Notes under the pieces: generated by a model
What the model was told of the DNA's origin: nothing
The model's input: the letters and a program-made list of their open reading frames with translations, nothing else
The model's database searches: none
DNA from: Mesorhizobium kowhaii
GTDB lineage: Bacteria > Pseudomonadota > Alphaproteobacteria > Rhizobiales > Rhizobiaceae
Length of the DNA: 64,000 bases
Direction of reading: 5' to 3'
Assembly (NCBI RefSeq): GCF_003253745.1
Contig: NZ_MZXV01000085.1
Coordinates: 124,001-188,000 of the forward strand
Made by a program: the position numbers and the translations under genes
Part shown: positions 59,877-64,000 of the stretch, one piece after another
How positions within the stretch are numbered: position 1 is the first letter of the stretch
Layout: every line of letters begins with the position of its first letter

Positions 59877-60977
59877 CTAGTTCGCCCAACGCCGGCTCAG
59901 CCATTTTCCTGCCGTCCGTAACCGGGAACTGGCGCCGACTGCCAGTCGCCTCATCGCCGCGCTGGTCGCGGCGCGCCGGTCGAGCGGCCAGCTCAGGGCG
60001 CAGACCTCCAGCACCTCTCGCAACCGCACCGGTGGGCTGGCGAGGATGCGCGCGACTGTACTGTGCGCCAGCCGTTGGGCGTCGTCCGCATCCTCGGCGC
60101 GCGCAAAGGGTTGCGATGCCGCAAGAAAGACGCGCAGCACGCCAAGCAGTTTGCGGTAGGCGGCGACGCGCCGCTCAGTGGCGATCTCATGCCCGCGCAG
60201 GAAGCGCGACAGGTCCTGGGCGAAGGCGTCGTCGTAGAGGTCGTAGGTCAGGCCGATACGGGTCCACAGTGCCTCGCGGATCGGATGTGTCCGGTTGCGC
60301 CAGTTTTTTGAGTTTGCCATCGACAGTCCCAGCATATTCATCCGATAGCGCGTCAGCGGCACGGCAAGGTTTCGCATGCGGCACAGGGGCAGCATCTGGA
60401 ACCAGAGATAGTGGTCTTGCGAGACCAGTTCCTCGATCCTGTAATGTCCGGCCGCCTCGAAGCAGTCGCGGCGATAAGCGACCGCCGAATGGTAGAACGG
60501 ATTGTAAAACAGGATGGTCCATCGGATCTCGAGATCCGTTTGCGGCATTGCCTGCACATAGTGGACCTGATCGGCTTCGTCGATCAGCGTCACGGAACTT
60601 CCGACCAGGCCCAGCTGCGGATCGTCGGCCAGTGCCGCGACGAGACGCCCGACATGCGTCGGCTCGGCGATATCATCCGCGTCCAGGCGAAGAATGATGT
60701 CGGCGCGAGCGGCTTCGATGCCGCGGTTGGCGGCGGCGGCAGTGCCTAGATTGGTGGGATTGACGACAATCCGGATGCGTGGGTCGCGACGCGCCAGCGC
60801 CTGGAAGACCGCGTCCTCGCCCGTTCCATCATCGACGAGGATAAGTTCGAGATCGCCAAATTCCTGCGCGAGTATGCTGTCGACCGCCGCATCGAGGAAG
60901 CGCCGGTCGGTGTAGACGGTCATAACGACTGATGCGCGTGGAACGCGATCTGTTCCCGCCTCGGGTCTGTTCTCCAA
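59877..60977 (-). CDS. Family 2 glycosyltransferase
   Basis: A 366-residue GT-A glycosyltransferase. RASVVMTVYTDRRFLDAAVD, LILVDDGTGEDAVFQALARR, NLGTAAAANRGIEAARADII and RLDADDIAEPTHVG (with its DxD-type DAD) define GT2. The C-terminal part carries basic helices (RRLAVGASSRLRTAGKWLSR) that may bind membrane. It is the first gene of a minus-strand pair with the trimodular enzyme, 51 bp apart, and likely acts in the same surface-polysaccharide or lipid-linked glycan pathway. The glycan itself is not encoded here. Confidence 0.92.
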   Translation of the reverse strand: MENRPEAGTDRVPRASVVMTVYTDRRFLDAAVDSILAQEFGDLELILVDDGTGEDAVFQALARRDPRIRIVVNPTNLGTAAAANRGIEAARADIILRLDADDIAEPTHVGRLVAALADDPQLGLVGSSVTLIDEADQVHYVQAMPQTDLEIRWTILFYNPFYHSAVAYRRDCFEAAGHYRIEELVSQDHYLWFQMLPLCRMRNLAVPLTRYRMNMLGLSMANSKNWRNRTHPIREALWTRIGLTYDLYDDAFAQDLSRFLRGHEIATERRVAAYRKLLGVLRVFLAASQPFARAEDADDAQRLAHSTVARILASPPVRLREVLEVCALSWPLDRRAATSAAMRRLAVGASSRLRTAGKWLSRRWAN

Positions 60978-61139
60978 AATTTGTCCCTCTGCCGATATTC
61001 TCCGATAGCCAACTAGCCAGCGGGCCGCAAACGGAAATCGTTACAGGACGAGTTTGCACGACGTATCAGCGAAAGCTCTGGAGGTAGAAAGGAGACGGAG
61101 GCGGCAAGCCTTGCCGACCGCCGCGCCTCTTGCGCCCTG

Positions 61140-61430
61140 TCAGCGCTTCGGGCCGAAGCCGGGGTAGGGGTTGAGCGGCACGATGGCGGCGATGTCCATC
61201 ATACCAGCCTTGACCAGCGGCAAAGTGGCGAGATGACCGCGCACGTCGGCGTCGCTGCCGGCCTCGAACATCATGCCGCTGCCCGGGATGTCGCCACGGT
61301 TCCATACCTGGCGCACCGCGCCTTCGGCATAGAGCGTGCGCCTCTGCTCGGCCTCGCCGGGCAGCAACGGCGCGAAATCGGCATCGGTGAACTTTTCGGT
61401 GTTGCGGGTAAGAAGGGCAAAGAACTGCAT
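61140..61430 (-). CDS. YCII/muconolactone isomerase-like small protein
   Basis: A 96-residue ferredoxin-like fold protein. FFALLTRNTEKFTDADFAPL, LYAEGAVRQVWNRGDIPG and LPLVKAGMMDIAAIVPLNPY resemble YCII-related and muconolactone-isomerase-like small enzymes. A catalytic role is not established. GGAGACC is the ribosome site. It is divergent from a LysR gene, with a palindrome GTTGGG(ATGA)CCCAAC in front of its start, so it is probably that regulator's target. Confidence 0.8.
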   Translation of the reverse strand: MQFFALLTRNTEKFTDADFAPLLPGEAEQRRTLYAEGAVRQVWNRGDIPGSGMMFEAGSDADVRGHLATLPLVKAGMMDIAAIVPLNPYPGFGPKR

Positions 61431-61444
61431 GGCGGTCTCCTTTG

Positions 61445-61460
61445 GTTGGGATGACCCAAC
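61445..61460. promoter_or_regulatory. Candidate LysR operator
   Basis: GTTGGGATGACCCAAC is a perfect 6-bp inverted repeat with a 4-base spacer, 15 bp upstream of the YCII-like ATG and ~80 bp upstream of the divergent lysR. It is a candidate LysR-type recognition site near the target promoter. Confidence 0.5.
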
Positions 61461-61541
61461 TATCGCCGCGGCTAGCCAGACTGTCCAAGACTGAATAAGC
61501 TAAAATTGAGACCTAAAAGGACTTGAACCCTCGGGACAAAA

Positions 61542-62447
61542 ATGTTCGACCTGCGCCAGCTTCGCTATTTCGTCACCGTCGCCGAAACCGGCAATGTCGG
61601 CCGCGCCGCCGAAATGCTGCATATCTCGCAATCGCCGCTCAGCCGGCAGATCATGCAGCTCGAGGAGCAGCTTGGCGTTCCCCTGTTTGAAAGAGCCAGG
61701 CAACGGGTCCATCTCAACGCCGAGGGCCGCGCCTTCCTCACCGAGGCCCGCTCGCTGCTGTCCAACGCGCAACGATTGGAGGAGTTCGGCCGCAACCTGG
61801 CCAGCGGCGCCGTCGGCCGTCTCGCCATCGGCTATGTCGAAGGCGCCGTGCATGCCGGGCTTGTCGCCGGGATGCTGCGTCAGTTCCGCCGCGAACGGCC
61901 GGATTTTCACCTTCAGTTGAGAAGCCTGCGGTCGGCGGCGCAACTGGAGGGGCTGCGGCAGCGGTCGCTCGATCTGGGCTTCGTCTATTCGCCACCGGCT
62001 GACGAAGACCCGGACATCGCCACTATGGCGCTGCGCCATGAACCGCTGGTGCTGGCGATCCCCGAAGGTGATCCGCTTGTAGAGTTGTCGGACATCAGGC
62101 CGCACCACCTCGACGGCCGCACCTGGATTACCGTCGTGCGCCAACCTGACGACACCAACCGTGGCCAGTTCCTGGCTGCTTGCGCCAAGGCCGGCTTTTT
62201 GCCCGACATCGCTTACGAGACGGCAGATCCGTTGACCTCGCTCGGTCTGGTCAGCGCCGGTCTTGGCCTGGCGACGGTGCAGGCCAGCCTGCGTGCCGCC
62301 GCACCATCGCGGATCGTGTTTCGCGACCTGCCATGGTTCGAACGCACGGTTTCCATTTATCTCGCGTGGCGGCGGCATGATCGCCGTGCGGTGATCGCCG
62401 GCTTGAGGGAGGCAGCGCGGGAAGAGGGTAGGGCAGTAGGGCAGTAG
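61542..62447 (+). CDS. LysR-family regulator
   Basis: A 301-residue LysR regulator. FDLRQLRYFVTVAETGNVGR and HISQSPLSRQIMQLEEQLGV form the HTH, followed by PLFERARQRVHLNAEGRAFL. The effector domain has GYVEGAVHAGLVAGML and VRQPDDTNRGQFLAACAKAG. The wording resembles CatR/CbnR-type regulators, consistent with the muconolactone-isomerase-like neighbour. Its last residues (GRAVGQ) and stop are encoded inside an array of 8-bp repeats. Confidence 0.92.
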   Translation: MFDLRQLRYFVTVAETGNVGRAAEMLHISQSPLSRQIMQLEEQLGVPLFERARQRVHLNAEGRAFLTEARSLLSNAQRLEEFGRNLASGAVGRLAIGYVEGAVHAGLVAGMLRQFRRERPDFHLQLRSLRSAAQLEGLRQRSLDLGFVYSPPADEDPDIATMALRHEPLVLAIPEGDPLVELSDIRPHHLDGRTWITVVRQPDDTNRGQFLAACAKAGFLPDIAYETADPLTSLGLVSAGLGLATVQASLRAAAPSRIVFRDLPWFERTVSIYLAWRRHDRRAVIAGLREAAREEGRAVGQ

Positions 62448-62535
62448 GGCAGTAGGGCAGTAGGGCAGTAGGGCAGTAGGGCAGTAGGGGACACTCCAGG
62501 CAATCTACATACTGCCTTACTGCCCTACTCCCTTA
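62429..62535. repeat. 8-bp tandem repeats with inverted partner
   Basis: Seven units of TAGGGCAG run from 62429 to 62484, then a variant TAGGGGAC. At 62511-62535 the opposite strand has related copies (ACTGCCTTACTGCCCTACTC), so the whole can fold into a long hairpin. It lies between the convergent lysR and LOG genes and includes the lysR stop at 62445. Confidence 0.9.
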
Positions 62536-62540
62536 TTCCC

Positions 62541-63152
62541 CTAGAGTTTGTCGATCACCGACTGCATGCCCTCGGTCGGGGCGTCGACAGAGGAGCCTGC
62601 CACCATGATGGCGGCGACGATTGCCTCGGGGTCGTTGACCACCAGCGGCTTGACCCGCTGCGCGGTGTGGATGAAGCCCTCGGCGGCCATGTGGTCGAGC
62701 AATGCCAGCATCGGATCCCAGAATCCGCCAATGTTGCCGAAGACGATCGGCTTGCGGTGATGGCCGAGCTGCGCCCAGGTCATGACCTCGACGATCTCCT
62801 CGACCGTGCCGATGCCGCCCGGCAGCGCCACAAAGGCGTCGGATTTTTCGAACATCCTGTGTTTGCGCTCGTGCATGTTATCGGTGATCACGAGCTCGTC
62901 GAGCCGGTCAAGCGCGGTTTCGGTCGCCTCCTTGTTGATCAGGAAGCGCGGAATGATGCCCGTCACCTTGCCGCCGGCACGCAAGGCGCCCTCGGCGACG
63001 GCGCCCATGATGCCTTTGGTGCCGCCGCCGTAAATCAGCCTGAGGCCGGAGCGCGCAAGCGAGCGCCCAAGCAGGTGACCGGCCTTGGCATAGGTTTCAT
63101 CGCGGCCCGGAGACGAGCCGCAATAGACGCAGACGGATCGAATCGTGTTCAT
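62541..63152 (-). CDS. LOG-family protein (cytokinin riboside monophosphate phosphoribohydrolase-like)
   Basis: A 203-residue LOG-family nucleoside monophosphate hydrolase. SVCVYCGSSPGRDETYAKAG, LIYGGGTKGIMGAVAEGALR and ALPGGIGTVEEIVEVMTWAQ (PGGxGT motif plus the following Glu) are the active-site signatures. The family releases free cytokinin bases or cleaves AMP; which applies here is not evident, though cytokinin chemistry is plausible for a plant-associated bacterium. ATG at 63152 begins MNTIRSVCVYCG; an upstream ATG at 63188 is unlikely. Confidence 0.92.
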   Translation of the reverse strand: MNTIRSVCVYCGSSPGRDETYAKAGHLLGRSLARSGLRLIYGGGTKGIMGAVAEGALRAGGKVTGIIPRFLINKEATETALDRLDELVITDNMHERKHRMFEKSDAFVALPGGIGTVEEIVEVMTWAQLGHHRKPIVFGNIGGFWDPMLALLDHMAAEGFIHTAQRVKPLVVNDPEAIVAAIMVAGSSVDAPTEGMQSVIDKL

Positions 63153-63264
63153 ACGATGATTGGTGATTGGGTCTGAATGCGGGGTCAAGCCCGGGGCGGG
63201 CTTTTTCTTGTCGGCTTTGGCAAAACAGGCTAGACCGGCATTAGGTGGCTAAGGGGTAGGGAAT

Positions 63265-64000
63265 ATGGCAATTAATCCACTGAAGGCGTTCTTGTTCGCA
63301 GCGGGTGGGACCGTTGCGGCCGCAGGAACCGCCTATGTATCGGGCGCACTCGACCCGTATCTCAATCACACGCCGCCGGCGGAAGTAGCGGCACTGACGC
63401 CGCCCGCGGCGCCGAAACCGGCCGATCCAGGCACGGAAGCGCGGCTGCCGCCAGCGGCGGTGCCGGCTGCTCCCGCTGCGGCGCCTCAGGCGACGGCCCC
63501 GGCCGCACCGGCAACGGATGCGGCGACGCCCGCTGCAACCGGTCCGATCGTGCCGTCCTTCGATGTGGTGCGCGTCGAGAGCAATGGCTCGATCGTCATT
63601 GCCGGCAATGCGGCGCCCAACTCGAAGGTCGAGATCCTCAGCGGCGGCACCGTGCTCGGCTCGACGGTCGCCGGCCCCGACGGCGCCTTTGTCATCGTGC
63701 TCGACGATCCGCTGAAGCCGGGCGACTATACAATTGCACTGCGCGCCACCACCGGCGATGTCGTGACCGCCTCGGCGCAGACCGCTGTCGTCTCGGTTCC
63801 CAAGGATGCGGCCGGCCAGGTGCTGGCCATGGTCGAGGAGCCCGGCAAGCCGGCCGAACTGCTCACCGTTCCGGCGCCGGAGACAAAGCCAGCCGCCCCG
63901 GCGGCCGGCGACCATGCTGCCGCCCCGGCTGCTCCTGCAGCCGAAGCCCCTGCAACTGCTGCTCCGGCTCCAGCTACGCCACCCGCGGCATCAGTGGCCG
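63265..64000 (+). CDS. Partial secreted Ala/Pro-rich protein with Ig-like domain
   Basis: The frame from ATG 63265 (AGGGGTAGGG upstream) remains open at the right edge; 245 residues are visible. An N-terminal membrane segment (PLKAFLFAAGGTVAAAGTAY) is followed by a Pro/Ala-rich linker (EVAALTPPAAPKPADPGTEA), an Ig-like fold around 95-180 (SFDVVRVESNGSIVIAGNAA, LDDPLKPGDYTIALRATTGD), and another Ala/Pro linker. I recall similar rhizobial proteins ending with a LysM peptidoglycan-binding domain, which would lie beyond the window; that is expectation, not seen. Confidence 0.75.
   Translation, partial: MAINPLKAFLFAAGGTVAAAGTAYVSGALDPYLNHTPPAEVAALTPPAAPKPADPGTEARLPPAAVPAAPAAAPQATAPAAPATDAATPAATGPIVPSFDVVRVESNGSIVIAGNAAPNSKVEILSGGTVLGSTVAGPDGAFVIVLDDPLKPGDYTIALRATTGDVVTASAQTAVVSVPKDAAGQVLAMVEEPGKPAELLTVPAPETKPAAPAAGDHAAAPAAPAAEAPATAAPAPATPPAASVA

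Overview
The window reads as a high-GC (low-60s % by eye) alphaproteobacterial chromosome, most likely a Mesorhizobium or close relative (Hyphomicrobiales). The reasons are the gene order slt-dapA-smpB-udg-NYN-rpoZ-rsh-pyrE...acpS-lepB-rnc-era...recO, an Omp2-like porin beginning ICDVYGAGYFY, a TIGR02301-type protein, and many copies of rhizobial-style palindromic intergenic elements. Genus is inference; no database was searched. It looks like ordinary core chromosome with patches of accessory genes: I see no transposase, integrase, phage gene or CRISPR array.

Layout. 1-5.8 kb: a minus-strand leucine-catabolism cluster (TetR, isovaleryl-CoA dehydrogenase, methylcrotonoyl-CoA carboxylase beta) with a low-GC DUF1444-like secreted protein and a macro-domain protein embedded in the operon, then acylphosphatase. 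5.8-9.8 kb: a MarR-GNAT fusion behind a 29-bp palindrome, an aminotransferase, tRNA-Ser(GCU) flanked on both sides by porin gene fragments, and an alpha/beta hydrolase. 10-29.9 kb: the conserved core run of murein hydrolase, lysine biosynthesis, trans-translation, DNA repair, RNA polymerase omega, (p)ppGpp metabolism, pyrimidine synthesis, lipid carrier activation, signal peptidase, RNase III, Era, a porin and RecO. 30-37.3 kb: a large DUF2339 membrane protein, an ECF sigma/anti-sigma pair with a plausible own promoter, and a compact unit of GNAT-peptidase C39 fusion, RimK-like ATP-grasp ligase and a small DUF3303-like protein.

37.3-48 kb: LysR/desaturase pair around a 21-bp palindrome, a PAS-PAS-GGDEF-EAL protein, an HD phosphohydrolase, YgfZ, dihydroorotase, several small Hyphomicrobiales-type hypotheticals, Nudix, an SRAP (HMCES-like) protein and a 51-residue basic protein. 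48.5-53.9 kb: a tightly overlapping plus-strand operon cysS-VOC-GFA-GFA-pip-cimA. 53.9-56.7 kb: RarD, GST, ZntB. 56.9-61 kb: a minus-strand surface-glycan type pair, a 976-residue methyltransferase-glycosyltransferase-sulfotransferase chain ending in seven 14-residue coiled-coil repeats, and a GT2 glycosyltransferase. 61.1-64 kb: YCII-like protein/LysR pair, LOG-family protein and the start of a secreted Ala/Pro-rich protein.

The two best candidates for under-described biology are the trimodular glycan enzyme (56895-59825) and the GNAT-C39 plus ATP-grasp unit (34440-37295). The other recurring theme is palindromic repeat DNA that tiles intergenic gaps and in two places (rnc, tetR) supplies the 3' coding ends of genes.
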